Origin: JACVRW01 sp963764665 | Lineage (GTDB): Bacteria > Actinomycetota > Thermoleophilia > Solirubrobacterales > Thermoleophilaceae | Direction of reading: 5' to 3' | DNA length: 64,000 nt | Assembly (NCBI GenBank): GCA_963764665.1 | Contig: CAVXTL010000021.1 | Coordinates: forward strand, 140,098 to 204,097 | Shown here: positions 1-9,048 of the stretch, in pieces | How positions within the stretch are numbered: the first letter of the stretch is position 1 | Layout of the letters: each line of letters opens with the position of its first letter | Notes under the pieces: model-generated | Databases searched by the model: none | The model's input: the letters and a program-made list of their open reading frames with translations, nothing else | What the model was told of the DNA's origin: nothing | Translations under genes and position numbers: made by a program

Positions 1-338
1 ACGAGCTCAAGTCCCGCATCGGCGGCGAGCGGCTCGAGGTGACGTTGGAGGATCCCTCTCAGGCATCCGCCGCGGTGCCTGCCCTGTCGCCCATGTGCGC
101 GGAGCCGCCCGAGGTGGATGGGCGCATCGTCCGGATGGGGGTGCCGCGGCGCAGCGGCGTCATCGCCGAGGCGGTGCGGAAGCTGGACGACGCGGGCGTG
201 GGGATAGCCGACCTCGTCATCCGCCGTCCGACGCTCGACGACGTGTTCATCGCGCTCACCGGGCACGCCGCGGAGGCCGAGGAGGAAGAGGCCGTCGAGC
301 AGGAGCCGGAGAGCGTGCCCGAGGAGGTGCGGTCGTGA
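1..338 (+). CDS. ABC transporter ATP-binding protein, C-terminal part (DrrA-like)
   Basis: Only the last about 112 residues are present; the gene enters from the left edge and reads from base 3. The Walker and signature motifs lie outside the window. What remains is the accessory C-terminal region of DrrA-type ATPases, ending in the typical segment RRPTLDDVFIALTG followed by an acidic Glu-rich tail. It overlaps the downstream permease by four bases (GTGA at 335-338), which is typical of DrrAB pairs. Inferred role: it energises the permease for export of a drug, lipid or polyketide-like substrate. The substrate cannot be read from this fragment. Confidence 0.85.
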   Translation, partial: ELKSRIGGERLEVTLEDPSQASAAVPALSPMCAEPPEVDGRIVRMGVPRRSGVIAEAVRKLDDAGVGIADLVIRRPTLDDVFIALTGHAAEAEEEEAVEQEPESVPEEVRS

Positions 339-1108
339 GCTCGCTGGCGATGGCCGTGTCCGACACGATGGTGCTGGCGCGCCGCAACCTGCTGCGGATC
401 CCGCGGGCTCCCGACCTGCTGCTCTCGTTCACGGTGCAGCCGATCATGTTCGTGCTGCTGTTCGTTTACGTCTTCGGCGGCGCGATTAGCACGCCGGGTT
501 ACGACTACGTGGACTTCCTGATGCCCGGGATCATCGTGCAGACGATGTCCTTCGGAGGCTTCGTGACCGCCCTCGGCCTGGCCGAGGACCTCAAGAAGGG
601 GCTGATCGACCGCTTCCGGTCCCTTCCGATCGCCCGCTCGGCCGTACTCGCCGGACGCACGCTCGCCGACGTGGCCACGAACGTCATCTCGCTGGTCATC
701 ATGCTCGTGGTGGGCATCCTCGTCGGCTTCTCGTTCGACAACGGGGTGATCGAGATCCTGGGCGGCGTCGGGCTGTTGCTCCTCTTCGGCTACGCCTTCT
801 CCTGGGTGTTCGCCTACCTCGGCCTGTCCGCATCGTCGGCCGAGTCGGCGCAGGCCCTGGGCTTCATCGCGGTCTTCCCGCTCACCTTCGCTTCGTCGGC
901 CTTCGTGCCGGTCGATTCGATGCCCAGCTGGCTCCAGCCGATCGCCAACGCCAACCCCATCACCACGGTCGTGGACGCGATCCGGGCGCTCTGGCTGGGG
1001 GCTCCGGCGGGCACCGACGTGTGGATGGCCTGCGTCTGGTCGCTGGGTCTGATCGCCGTGTTCGCGACGCTGTCGGTGTCGCGCTACCGGCGGGCTGTTA
1101 CGCGGTAG
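335..1108 (+). CDS. ABC-2 type transporter permease (DrrB-like)
   Basis: This is a 257-residue membrane protein starting at GTG 335, inside the stop region of the ATPase gene. The start is chosen for the GTGA overlap; an ATG at 350 is an alternative. It has a short cytoplasmic N-terminus (RNLLRIPRAPDLLLSF), then six hydrophobic segments, with the ABC-2 permease pattern in the middle (KKGLIDRFRSLPIARSAVLAGR) and near the end (IANANPITTVVDAIRALWLG). It should form the membrane channel of an exporter with the preceding ATPase. A second, separate DrrAB pair lies at 29139-30700 on the other strand. Confidence 0.9.
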   Translation: MSSLAMAVSDTMVLARRNLLRIPRAPDLLLSFTVQPIMFVLLFVYVFGGAISTPGYDYVDFLMPGIIVQTMSFGGFVTALGLAEDLKKGLIDRFRSLPIARSAVLAGRTLADVATNVISLVIMLVVGILVGFSFDNGVIEILGGVGLLLLFGYAFSWVFAYLGLSASSAESAQALGFIAVFPLTFASSAFVPVDSMPSWLQPIANANPITTVVDAIRALWLGAPAGTDVWMACVWSLGLIAVFATLSVSRYRRAVTR

Positions 1109-1144
1109 GCGCTCGTCCCGGCTGGGTGAGGGTCGAAGGTGATT

Positions 1145-1179
1145 GTTCAGTTACTCCTCCTATGGAGGACAAAGTGAAC
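1145..1179. terminator. Imperfect palindrome between convergent genes, probable bidirectional terminator
   Basis: The 73-base gap between two convergent genes holds a nested inverted repeat. The outer arms are GTTCA (1145-1149) and TGAAC (1175-1179). The inner arms are TCCTCC (1155-1160) and GGAGGA (1164-1169) around a TAT loop. Its placement fits a shared terminator. There is no strong T-run, so an operator role is not excluded. Confidence 0.5.
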
Positions 1180-1181
1180 AC

Positions 1182-2039
1182 TCACCCCAGCGCCAGCGCG
1201 GCGATCCCCACCACGATCGCCGCTGCGCAGCCGAGCCGGCGCCGGCGGTCGCCCTCGCCGAGCACGCCCACCCCCAGGGCTGCCCCTACCAGCACGCTCG
1301 ACTCGCGCGCGGGAGCCACATAGCTCACCGGTGCGAGCTGGAGCGCGTTGAGGACGAGGATGTACGAGAACCCCGACAGGAGCGCCACCGCCAGGGCCGA
1401 GCGGCGGTCCACTCGCCAGCTCGACAGGAACGCCGCACGCGGGCCACCCGCCGCATGCGCCACGAACGGGGCGAGCACGAGCACTATGCCCACCTCGGTG
1501 GCCCAGAAGTAGACGATCGGCGACGCGTCGAGGCCGTCCACGGCGTGCTTGTCCCAGAGCGTGTAGGCGGCGATCGTCACGCCGGTGGCCAGCGCCCAAC
1601 TCGTGCCCGGCGCGCCGGCGCGCACGGCCGGGGCGGCCAGCCACAGAATCGCCGCCACCACCACCCCCCCGCCCACCAGCGCCAGTCCGCCCGGCCGTTC
1701 GCCGAGCACCACGACCGCCGCCACCGTGGCCAGCAGTGGCCCCGTGCCGCGGGCGAGGGGATAGACGAGCGACAGGTCGCCGTCGCGATAGCCGCGCTGC
1801 AGGCACGCGAAGTAGACGGCGTGCAGCACGCCGGATCCGACCATGAACCACACGGCGGCGAGGCTGGGCGGCGAGGTGGCGATGAGCACCAGCGCCGGCG
1901 GCGCGAGCACGCACGCGCCGAAGATCGACGCCAGCCAGACGAACGCGGTGCCGCCGCCCGGCGCCGTCTTCGCCACGAGGTTCCAGAGCGCGTGGGCACC
2001 CGCCGCGAGCAGCACGAGCCCGAGTGCCGCACCGGACAC
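1182..2039 (-). CDS. DMT-superfamily (EamA-like) membrane transporter
   Basis: This 285-residue protein has about ten hydrophobic segments arranged as two EamA-like halves of about 140 residues. Typical marks are the N-terminal helix with AHALWNLVAK, the LARGTGPLLATVAAVVVLGE segment closing the first half, and a similar PARESSVLVGAALGVGVLGE segment closing the second. It starts at GTG 2039, three bases after the stop of the SnoaL-like gene, so the two are co-transcribed. DMT proteins export or import small metabolites; no substrate can be assigned here. Confidence 0.85.
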   Translation of the reverse strand: MSGAALGLVLLAAGAHALWNLVAKTAPGGGTAFVWLASIFGACVLAPPALVLIATSPPSLAAVWFMVGSGVLHAVYFACLQRGYRDGDLSLVYPLARGTGPLLATVAAVVVLGERPGGLALVGGGVVVAAILWLAAPAVRAGAPGTSWALATGVTIAAYTLWDKHAVDGLDASPIVYFWATEVGIVLVLAPFVAHAAGGPRAAFLSSWRVDRRSALAVALLSGFSYILVLNALQLAPVSYVAPARESSVLVGAALGVGVLGEGDRRRRLGCAAAIVVGIAALALG

Positions 2040-2042
2040 TCG

Positions 2043-2456
2043 CTAGACCGCTGATTCCGCCGCGTGCCTGGAGAAGGCGGACCGGCCGTCGGCCTCGTCC
2101 CAGTAGACCTCGTAGCGCACGCAGCTGCCCGCTGGCCAGTGCGAGAGCTCGTACGAGCGCTGGGTTACCTCGATGGACGAGCCCTTTCCGAGCCCGATGT
2201 ACTCGACGATCGAGAGCACCCAGGTCCCGCTGACGGTAAGGCCCCTCGGCTCCGTGCGCATCTCGTCCCACGACGATCCCCAGCGCGCGAGGAGCTGCCG
2301 GTACTCCTCGTGGCCTCGATAGGTGCCGCTCTCGAAGTTCGGCGGGGCCACGTAGACCTCCACCTCCGGATGGAACAGCTCCAGCATCGCCTCGATCTCA
2401 CCGGCGCTGTAGCGCTCGTAGGCGAGCCGGCAGAGCTCCTCGGGTGAATCGCTCAT
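2043..2456 (-). CDS. SnoaL-like / NTF2-fold protein
   Basis: A 137-residue protein with the compact alpha+beta-barrel pattern of the SnoaL/NTF2 superfamily: an N-terminal helix (ELCRLAYERYSAGEIEAM), then LELFHPEVEVYVAP and a C-terminal beta-rich half (VTQRSYELSHW). It starts at ATG 2456, overlapping the stop of the winged-helix gene as ATGA, so translation is probably coupled. The family includes isomerases, cyclases and non-catalytic proteins. No catalytic residue can be named and the substrate is unknown. Confidence 0.75.
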   Translation of the reverse strand: MSDSPEELCRLAYERYSAGEIEAMLELFHPEVEVYVAPPNFESGTYRGHEEYRQLLARWGSSWDEMRTEPRGLTVSGTWVLSIVEYIGLGKGSSIEVTQRSYELSHWPAGSCVRYEVYWDEADGRSAFSRHAAESAV

Positions 2457-3493
2457 GCGATGAACTTTGCCAGCCGCGACGCCTCCTCGTCGACCTCGCG
2501 GCGTGCCGCCTTCGGCAGCGGCTCGAATGGCTTGACGCGCACCTTGCCCTTCTCCTCGCGCCAGGTGCCGGCCACCTGGCCATCCACCGTGAAGGTCGGC
2601 ACCGACTGAGGCGTCTTGATGCCGAACACCTGCGGGCGGAAGCGCTCGGGCAGGATGCCGGTCCGGCGCGCGTGCACGAGCAGGACGGCGTCCCAGGTCG
2701 GGAGGAAGCGCACCGGCGCCTTGGTCGAGGGATCGGGAAGCGGCCTGCGCGGCAGGTCGAGCAGCAGGCCGCCGCGCTCGTCCCGGAAGCGCCGCAGCTC
2801 CATGCTCTCCAGCACGGGCTTCAGCTGGGCCGGCGGGATCCCCGACCAGCTCACGATGTCCGCCACCGCCGCGGGCCCGAAGGCTCCGAGGTAGCGGGTG
2901 ACGGTGTGCCGCCGCGGGTGCTCCGTCTGCTCGCGGTCGAGCCACGTCTCGGCGAGCGCGTAGATGTCCGCACGCCGGTGCTCCCATGTGCCGGAGGGCG
3001 GCACGCGCACCAGGTCGAGCCAGGTCGTGGCACCGTTGAAGAGCACCGTGTCACCGTCCACCAGCGGCATCAACTCGCTGCGGTGGGCCGGTCCGTCGGC
3101 GAGCACGGCGCGCATCCGCCGGGCCGCTGCCTCGACCTTCCGGCGAGTCGGGCCGCCGTGGGCGCGCGCCCGCAGCCACGAGCTCCGGCGGCTGTCCCCC
3201 GTGGCCTCCGCGAACTGCCGGTAGTCCCCCGGCGACACCACGTGGATCGTGTTTCGGAGGAGCGTGGCCTGGACGAGCGTCCGCCGCTCGAGCGCGCGCG
3301 TGACCTGGCGGCGCTCGAGTCCCTCGGCCCGCGACCAGAGCCCGATGTAGATCGACGGCGCGTACTGGGCCTGCACCCCGCCCATTCGCTCGACGGTGGT
3401 GGCCAGCGAGCCGCGACTGCGGGTCAGGAGCGACTGGCGCTCGAGCACGGCTCGCCCCAGCTCGCGCTCGCTCAGGATCCGCTCGAGTGGCAT
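2453..3493 (-). CDS. Winged-helix DNA-binding protein of the AlkZ/YcaQ (HTH_42) family
   Basis: A 346-residue protein of the family that includes the DNA glycosylases AlkZ and YcaQ. It has the N-terminal segment GGVQAQYAPSIYIGLWSR, the internal LRNTIHVVSPGDY, and the C-terminal block FLPTWDAVLLVHARRTGILP. Q41-A-Q43 matches the Gln-x-Gln catalytic motif described for AlkZ-type interstrand-crosslink glycosylases, rather than the Gln-x-Asp of YcaQ types. AlkZ enzymes are known from antibiotic producers, where they unhook alkylated bases. Whether this copy is a repair enzyme is inference. It is the first gene of a three-gene operon with the SnoaL-like and DMT genes. Confidence 0.75.
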   Translation of the reverse strand: MPLERILSERELGRAVLERQSLLTRSRGSLATTVERMGGVQAQYAPSIYIGLWSRAEGLERRQVTRALERRTLVQATLLRNTIHVVSPGDYRQFAEATGDSRRSSWLRARAHGGPTRRKVEAAARRMRAVLADGPAHRSELMPLVDGDTVLFNGATTWLDLVRVPPSGTWEHRRADIYALAETWLDREQTEHPRRHTVTRYLGAFGPAAVADIVSWSGIPPAQLKPVLESMELRRFRDERGGLLLDLPRRPLPDPSTKAPVRFLPTWDAVLLVHARRTGILPERFRPQVFGIKTPQSVPTFTVDGQVAGTWREEKGKVRVKPFEPLPKAARREVDEEASRLAKFIA

Positions 3494-3537
3494 TCCGTGA
3501 AGCCTCCAACCTCGCTGAGGCGGGCGTGAGCGCTGCG

Positions 3538-6500
3538 CTAGCCCGGGAGGCGCAAGCTAACGACCTTGACCGTCCGGCGACCGGCCGAGTCGCGGAACTC
3601 GAGCGCGAGCTTGATCCGCACGCGACCCGTCGCGGCCAGCCTGCGCACGCCGGAGCGGCTGAGCTTCAGCCTGAGCGTGTGTGCTCCCGGGCCGCTCGCC
3701 GGGCGGGTGCCCTTGCCGAGCACCATCGCGCCGCCCGGGCCCTGCGCGGTCAGCTTGGCCGAGAAGGCTCCGTCGGTGAGCGCCCGGAGGCCGGTGGCGG
3801 TGAAGCCCCGCCGTGCGCGCAGCTTGCGGGCGCCGAGGCGGCGCAGCGTCCGCGCGGTGGTGGCGAGGTCGCGCCCGAGCTGGGCGGCGATCAGCTTCTG
3901 CGACGGCACGGCAGGCGGCCGCGGCGGGTCAACGACCGGCGGCGGGGTCGGCTTCTGCGGGGTGCGCTCGACGGTCCAGGTCCGGCTGGCGTGTGAGGCG
4001 TCCGCGTTGCCGATCTGATCGAGGGCGCGCACGTGGAAGCTGTGGCGGCCGTACGAGAGGCCGGTGAGGGTGCGGGGCGATCCGCACGCCGCCCAGGCGC
4101 CCTCGTCCAGCCGGCACTCGAAGCTCGCGCCGGGCTCGCTCGCGGCGAAGGTGAAGGTCGCGCCGGTGGTGCGCACGGTGCCCGAGGGCCCCGCGGTGAT
4201 CGAGGTGTCGGGCGGCTCGGCGTCGACCACCCAGGTCCGGCTGGCCGGTGAGGCATCGGTGTTGCCCGCCGCGTCGGTGGCACGGGCGCTGAAGGTGTGC
4301 TCTCCGTTGGAGAGCCCCGTGAGGCTCCGCGGCGATCCACACGACTCCCACGCGCCGTCGTCGAGCTTGCACTCGTACGTGGAGCCGGGCTCCGCCGAGC
4401 CGAGCTCGAAGTCCGCGCGGTTCGTGGGCACGGTGCCGGAGGGCCCCGCCTCGATGGTCGTGTCGGGCGCGACCGTGTCGACGGTCCAGGTGCGGACGGC
4501 CTCGCTCGGGTCGGTGTTGCCGGCGGCGTCGGTGGCCCGCACGCGGAAGGTGTGGGAGCCCTGACCGAGGCCGGTCAGAGCACGCGGCGACGTGCAGGCC
4601 TGCCAGCCGTCGTCGTCGAGCCTGCACTCGAAGCTCGAGCCGGCCTCGCTCGAGGCGAAGCCGAGGTCGGCCGAGGTGCTGCCCGTGGGACCGGACGGCC
4701 CGGCCGAGACCGTGGTCTCGGGCGCCTGGGTGTCCACGGTCCAGGTGCGGACGGCCTCAGTCGGGTCGGCATTGCCCGCCGTGTCGAGCGCGCGCACCCG
4801 GAAGGTGTGATCGCCGTCGGCCAGTCCGGTGAGGGCGCGCGGCGAGGCGCAGGTCTGCCAGGCGCCGTCGTCGAGCTTGCACTCGAACGCCGAGCCGGGC
4901 TCGCTGGACGAGAAGGTGATGCTGGCCGAGGCGGTGGCCGAGCGGCCCGTGGGGCCGCTGCCGATCGTGGTCTCGGGCGCCTGGGTGTCCACGCTCCAGG
5001 TCCGGACGACCTCGCTGGCATCGAAGTTGCCCGCCGAATCCACCGCGCGCACGCGGAAGCTGTGCGAGCCCTCCGCGAGATCGCTGAGAGCGCGCGGCGA
5101 GGCGCAGGTCTGCCACGCGCCGTCGTCGAGCTTGCACTGGAAGCCGGCCTCCGGGTCCGCGGACGCGAACGAGAACGAGGCGGCCTTCGACGCGGTCGGG
5201 CCGGCCGGGCCGCCCTCGAGGGTGGTGTCGGGCGCGACCGTGTCGACGGTCCAGGTGCGCACCGCCTCGCTCGGGTCGACGTTCCCGGCGGGATCGGTCG
5301 CACGGACTCGGAACGTGTGGGCGCCCTGAGCCAGTCCGGTGAGGGCGCGCGGCGAGGTGCATGTCTGCCATGCGCCCTCGTCGAGCTTGCATTCGAACGT
5401 GGAGCCGGATTCGCTCGAGGCGAAGCCGATGCTCGCCGACGTGGCGGCGGTGGGCCCCGACGGGCCGGACCCGATGCTCGTGTCGGGCGCGCCCGTGTCC
5501 ACGGTCCAGGAGCGCGTGGCCTCGGTGGCGTCGGTGTTGCCGGCGGCGTCGGTCGCGCGCACCGAGAACAGGTGGGCGCCGTCGGAGAGTCCCGTGAGCG
5601 TGTGCGGCGAATCGCAGGGCTGCCACCCGGCGGAGTCCAGCTTGCACTCGAAGGTCGACCCCGTCTCCGACGAGGTGAACGCCAGCGTGGCGGAGCTCGT
5701 GCGCGTGAGCGGCGACGGTCCGGACCCGATCGACGTGGTCGGGGCCACGGTGTCCACGGTCCACGCGCGCGTGGCCTCGGTGGCGTCGGTGTTGCCGGCG
5801 GCGTCGGTGGCGCGCACGCGGTAGGTGTGGGCTCCCTGCGCGAGCCCGGTCAGAGCGCGCGGCGAGGTGCAGGTCTGCCACGCGCCGTCGTCGAGCTTGC
5901 ACTGGAAGGTCGCGTCGGGGTCGGGCGAGCTGAAGCCGAGGGTGGCCGACGTGGACGCCACCGTGCCGGTCGGCCCGGAGCCGATCGTCGTGTCGGGCGC
6001 CACGGTGTCGACGCTCCAGGACCGTGTGGTCTCGGTGGCGTCGGTGTTGCCGGCGGCGTCGGTGGCGCGCACGCGGAATGTGTGGGCGCCCTGCGCGAGT
6101 CCCGTGAGGGCGCGCGGCGAGGTGCAGGTCTGCCAGGCGCCGTCGTCGAGCTTGCACTCGAAGGTCGAGCCGCCCTCGGTGGAGCTGAACGAGATGCTCG
6201 CGGCGGTGGACGCGGTGGGCCCGCTCGGCCCGGCGGTGATCGTCGTGTCGGGCGCGACGGAGTCCACGGTCCACGAGCGCGTGGCCTCGGTGGCGTCGGT
6301 GTTCCCGGCCGCGTCAACGGCGCGCACGCGGAAGGTGTGGGCGCCCTGCACGAGTGCGGTGAGCGCGCGGGGTGAGGAGCAGCCCTCCCAGGCGCCGTCG
6401 TCGAGCTTGCACTGGAAGGTCGCGTCCGGGTCGGGCGAGCTGAATCCGAGCGTCGCGGAGGTGGACGCGACCGTGCCGGTCGGACCGGATCCGATCGAGG

Positions 6501-8988
6501 TGTCGGGCGCGACCGTGTCGACGCTCCAGGTGCGCACGGCCTCGCTCTGGTCGGTGTTGCCGGCGGCGTCGGTGGCCCGAACGCGGAAGGTGTGGGCTCC
6601 CTGCCCGAGGCCTGATAGAGCGCGCGGCGAGGTGCAGGTCTGCCAGGCGCCGTCGTCGAGCTTGCACTCGAAGCTCGAGCCGGACTCGGTGGAGCTGAAC
6701 GGGAAGCTGGCCGAGGTCGAGGCCACGAGGCCGGAGGGCCCACCGGTGAGCGAGGTGTCGGGGGCCTGCGTGTCCACCGTCCACGTGCGCGCCGCCTCCG
6801 TCGGATCGACGTTGCCGGCGGCGTCGGTGGCGCGTACCGAGAGAGTGTGCGAGCCCTGGGCGAGTCCCGTGAGGGCGCGCGGCGACGTGCAGGTCTGCCA
6901 GGCGCCCTCGTTGAGCTTGCACTCGAAGGTCGAGCCGGACTCGGTGGAGCTGAACGAGATGCTCGCGCTGGTGGAGGCGACCGTGCCGGTCGGGCCGGAG
7001 CCGATGCTCGTGTCGGGCGCCGCGGTGTCCACGGTCCACGTGCGCGTGGCCTCGGTGGGATCGACGTTGCCGGCGGCGTCTGTGGCGCGTGCACGGAAGG
7101 TGTGCGATCCCTGGCCCAGGCCGGTGAGCGCACGCGGCGAGGTGCAGGCCTGCCACGCGCCGGAGTCGAGCTTGCACTCGAACGTCGAGCCGGCCTCGTT
7201 GGACGAGAACGAGATGCTCGCCATCGTGGACGCCACGAGACCGGTGGGCCCTGAGTCGATGGTCGTCTCGGGGCTCTGGGTGTCGTTGGTGAGCGGGGAG
7301 CAGTTCGTGGACCCGGTGTCGGTGAACGAGCGTCCGTCCTGGGGGAGGAAGCTCCAGTCGTAGCTGTTCGCGTGGAGAGTGAGCTTGAGCGCCCCGAAGG
7401 TTCCGGTGGTCTGCACCTGCGTGTTGGCCAGTGGCGTGTTCAGCGGGTAGTGCTGGGTGCCGCCCGTGCCGACCACGAACTGCCGCATGCCGCGGGCCTG
7501 GTCCAACTGCCCGCTGGGGGTCTGCGGCGCGAAGCGCTGGTAGGTGTGGTCGTTCCCGCTGTAGACGAACTCGGCGCTGTACTCGTAGAGCACGTCCCAG
7601 AAGGGGGCGCTCTTGGTGAGCGAGCCGTGCGTGGCTCCTGCGCTCCAGCGCGGGTGGTGCCAGTAGGCGCCCACGCAGCTCCCGGCGTTCTGCGCCAGAT
7701 CGTTCTCGAGCCACTCGTACTGCTCGGAGCCCGGTCCGCATCCGCCGACGAGATCGCAGTTGCTGTTCAGCACGACGATGTGCCAGCTGCCGAGGTCGTA
7801 GCTGTACCAGCCCTTCCCGTTGGTTGCAGCGGCGGAGCCGAAGTACCCGAAGTAGCCGGCAGCGCCCGGTGTCCCGTACTCGTGGTCGCCCACGGCCGGC
7901 TTGGTGCGCCACTTGTGCCGGCCCCAGGTGGGCTCGTAACAACCCTGGAACTCGGCGGGCTCTCCGTGGTTCTGCTCGGTGTCGCCGGCGATCCCGATCA
8001 CGCCCGGCGTGGTGTCGAGCAGCCGTGCGGTGGCCTCGTCGCCGGCGGACCAGCAGGAGGCGATGTCGGCCAGTCCCAGCAGCACCGGATCGCCCTGCAC
8101 CTCCGGCAGCGCCGGCACCGCCGGCGATCCCGGCTCGCTGACCGAAAGCCCGTCGACGTAGAAGGTCTCCCCGGCCGCGCCGCTGGTGGCCTGGAAGACG
8201 AGCGCGTCCACGTAGCTGCCGCTCTGCTGCGTCGTGTAGGTGAGCGCCGGGAACGACTGCCAGGAGCCGTTCGTGACCACGCAGGTCTGACCCGAGCTCA
8301 CCAGCGTGTCGCCGCTCGTGCCCGGCTGGTACTCGCGGAGCTTGAGGCAGATGGAGCGGCCGCTGGTCTGCCCGCGGATCGACCCCTGAGCGGTGAGGGT
8401 CACGCCGGCGCCGATCGCGTTGTAGGGATCGGGAGCGGTGGAGATCGTGGGCGAGCCCGAGCCCGAGGCTGTGAACAGGCCGGCCTTCTTGCTGCCCGCG
8501 AGGCCTCCGGCCACCACCTGGAGCGTTCCTCCGCTCCACCCGAAGCCCGGCACCGTGTAGCCCTGGCTGGTCCAGCCGGCGGCGGGCGTCTCGAAGTTCC
8601 CGTTCTGGAAGCTGGCGTCGGCCCACCACGTGCGCGCCGCCGGGGTGGGGTCGGGCGTGCCGGACGCGCCGGGCGAGACGGCGCGGGCCTCGAGCCGGTG
8701 CGAGCCGTTGGCCACCTCGAAGCTGGGCTGCGAAGAGCAGGGCTCGAAGGCGCCGCCGTCGAGGGAGCACTCGAACGTGGCGCCGCCCGTTCCCGAGGAG
8801 AGCGTGAACTGGGCCGATCCCGAGCGGTAGGTACCCGACGGCCCGGCGGTGATGGAGGTATCCGGAGCCCCGGCGGCCAGCGCCGAGCCGACCGCGAGGG
8901 CGAGCGCGCACGCCGTGAGTGCGGCGAGCAGCATGAGCGCAGCGACGCGCGGCTTTCTACGAATGGCTTCCTGCCTGAGTCCCGGCAA
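3538..8988 (-). CDS. Giant exported metallophosphatase with 14 Ig-like repeats
   Basis: This 1816-residue secreted protein begins with a signal peptide (residues about 10-38, after RRKPR). One Ig-like module follows (about 39-123), then a jelly-roll-like segment (about 124-280) beginning FQNGNFETPAAGW. A calcineurin-like phosphatase domain spans about 290-570. Its metal-site remnants are LADIASCW, AGDTEQNHG, VGDHEY, YWHHPRW and SGNDHTYQRF. Thirteen tandem 85-residue Ig-like modules come next, each with a Cys pair (FECKLD...W..C.SP), then a Pro-rich linker and a C-terminal domain of about 140 basic residues. The usual GNHE is GDHE, and the usual GHxH is GNDH. The start is uncertain: TTG 8988 is taken because the basic n-region lies just downstream. 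Likely role: surface or secreted phosphoesterase on a long stalk. Confidence 0.8.
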   Translation of the reverse strand: MPGLRQEAIRRKPRVAALMLLAALTACALALAVGSALAAGAPDTSITAGPSGTYRSGSAQFTLSSGTGGATFECSLDGGAFEPCSSQPSFEVANGSHRLEARAVSPGASGTPDPTPAARTWWADASFQNGNFETPAAGWTSQGYTVPGFGWSGGTLQVVAGGLAGSKKAGLFTASGSGSPTISTAPDPYNAIGAGVTLTAQGSIRGQTSGRSICLKLREYQPGTSGDTLVSSGQTCVVTNGSWQSFPALTYTTQQSGSYVDALVFQATSGAAGETFYVDGLSVSEPGSPAVPALPEVQGDPVLLGLADIASCWSAGDEATARLLDTTPGVIGIAGDTEQNHGEPAEFQGCYEPTWGRHKWRTKPAVGDHEYGTPGAAGYFGYFGSAAATNGKGWYSYDLGSWHIVVLNSNCDLVGGCGPGSEQYEWLENDLAQNAGSCVGAYWHHPRWSAGATHGSLTKSAPFWDVLYEYSAEFVYSGNDHTYQRFAPQTPSGQLDQARGMRQFVVGTGGTQHYPLNTPLANTQVQTTGTFGALKLTLHANSYDWSFLPQDGRSFTDTGSTNCSPLTNDTQSPETTIDSGPTGLVASTMASISFSSNEAGSTFECKLDSGAWQACTSPRALTGLGQGSHTFRARATDAAGNVDPTEATRTWTVDTAAPDTSIGSGPTGTVASTSASISFSSTESGSTFECKLNEGAWQTCTSPRALTGLAQGSHTLSVRATDAAGNVDPTEAARTWTVDTQAPDTSLTGGPSGLVASTSASFPFSSTESGSSFECKLDDGAWQTCTSPRALSGLGQGAHTFRVRATDAAGNTDQSEAVRTWSVDTVAPDTSIGSGPTGTVASTSATLGFSSPDPDATFQCKLDDGAWEGCSSPRALTALVQGAHTFRVRAVDAAGNTDATEATRSWTVDSVAPDTTITAGPSGPTASTAASISFSSTEGGSTFECKLDDGAWQTCTSPRALTGLAQGAHTFRVRATDAAGNTDATETTRSWSVDTVAPDTTIGSGPTGTVASTSATLGFSSPDPDATFQCKLDDGAWQTCTSPRALTGLAQGAHTYRVRATDAAGNTDATEATRAWTVDTVAPTTSIGSGPSPLTRTSSATLAFTSSETGSTFECKLDSAGWQPCDSPHTLTGLSDGAHLFSVRATDAAGNTDATEATRSWTVDTGAPDTSIGSGPSGPTAATSASIGFASSESGSTFECKLDEGAWQTCTSPRALTGLAQGAHTFRVRATDPAGNVDPSEAVRTWTVDTVAPDTTLEGGPAGPTASKAASFSFASADPEAGFQCKLDDGAWQTCASPRALSDLAEGSHSFRVRAVDSAGNFDASEVVRTWSVDTQAPETTIGSGPTGRSATASASITFSSSEPGSAFECKLDDGAWQTCASPRALTGLADGDHTFRVRALDTAGNADPTEAVRTWTVDTQAPETTVSAGPSGPTGSTSADLGFASSEAGSSFECRLDDDGWQACTSPRALTGLGQGSHTFRVRATDAAGNTDPSEAVRTWTVDTVAPDTTIEAGPSGTVPTNRADFELGSAEPGSTYECKLDDGAWESCGSPRSLTGLSNGEHTFSARATDAAGNTDASPASRTWVVDAEPPDTSITAGPSGTVRTTGATFTFAASEPGASFECRLDEGAWAACGSPRTLTGLSYGRHSFHVRALDQIGNADASHASRTWTVERTPQKPTPPPVVDPPRPPAVPSQKLIAAQLGRDLATTARTLRRLGARKLRARRGFTATGLRALTDGAFSAKLTAQGPGGAMVLGKGTRPASGPGAHTLRLKLSRSGVRRLAATGRVRIKLALEFRDSAGRRTVKVVSLRLPG
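3961..7275 (-). repeat. 13 tandem 255-bp repeats encoding Ig-like modules
   Basis: Thirteen direct repeats of exactly 255 bp (85 codons) fill 3315 bp. For example, the ten bases AGGTCTGCCA recur at 5871 and 6126, 255 bases apart. Each unit encodes APDT(S/T)I...GP, a FECKLD...W..C core and RVRATDAAGN, ending in RTWTVDT. Units 4 and 6 share an otherwise unusual variant (GFSSPDPDATFQCKLDDG), which suggests recent unit duplication. No unit breaks the frame. Confidence 0.9.
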
Positions 8989-9048
8989 AGGTCCGTCCCG
9001 ATTCCGTTCGAGGTCCCTAACCGAAAGTAAATGCGATTCCGCGTATTC

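Noticed and set aside
4297..7363. Very long open frames on the plus strand opposite the giant phosphatase gene
   Set aside because: They mirror the 255-bp repeats of the minus-strand gene and have skewed Arg/Gly/Ala composition with no motifs. In GC-rich DNA, stop codons are rare on the antisense strand.
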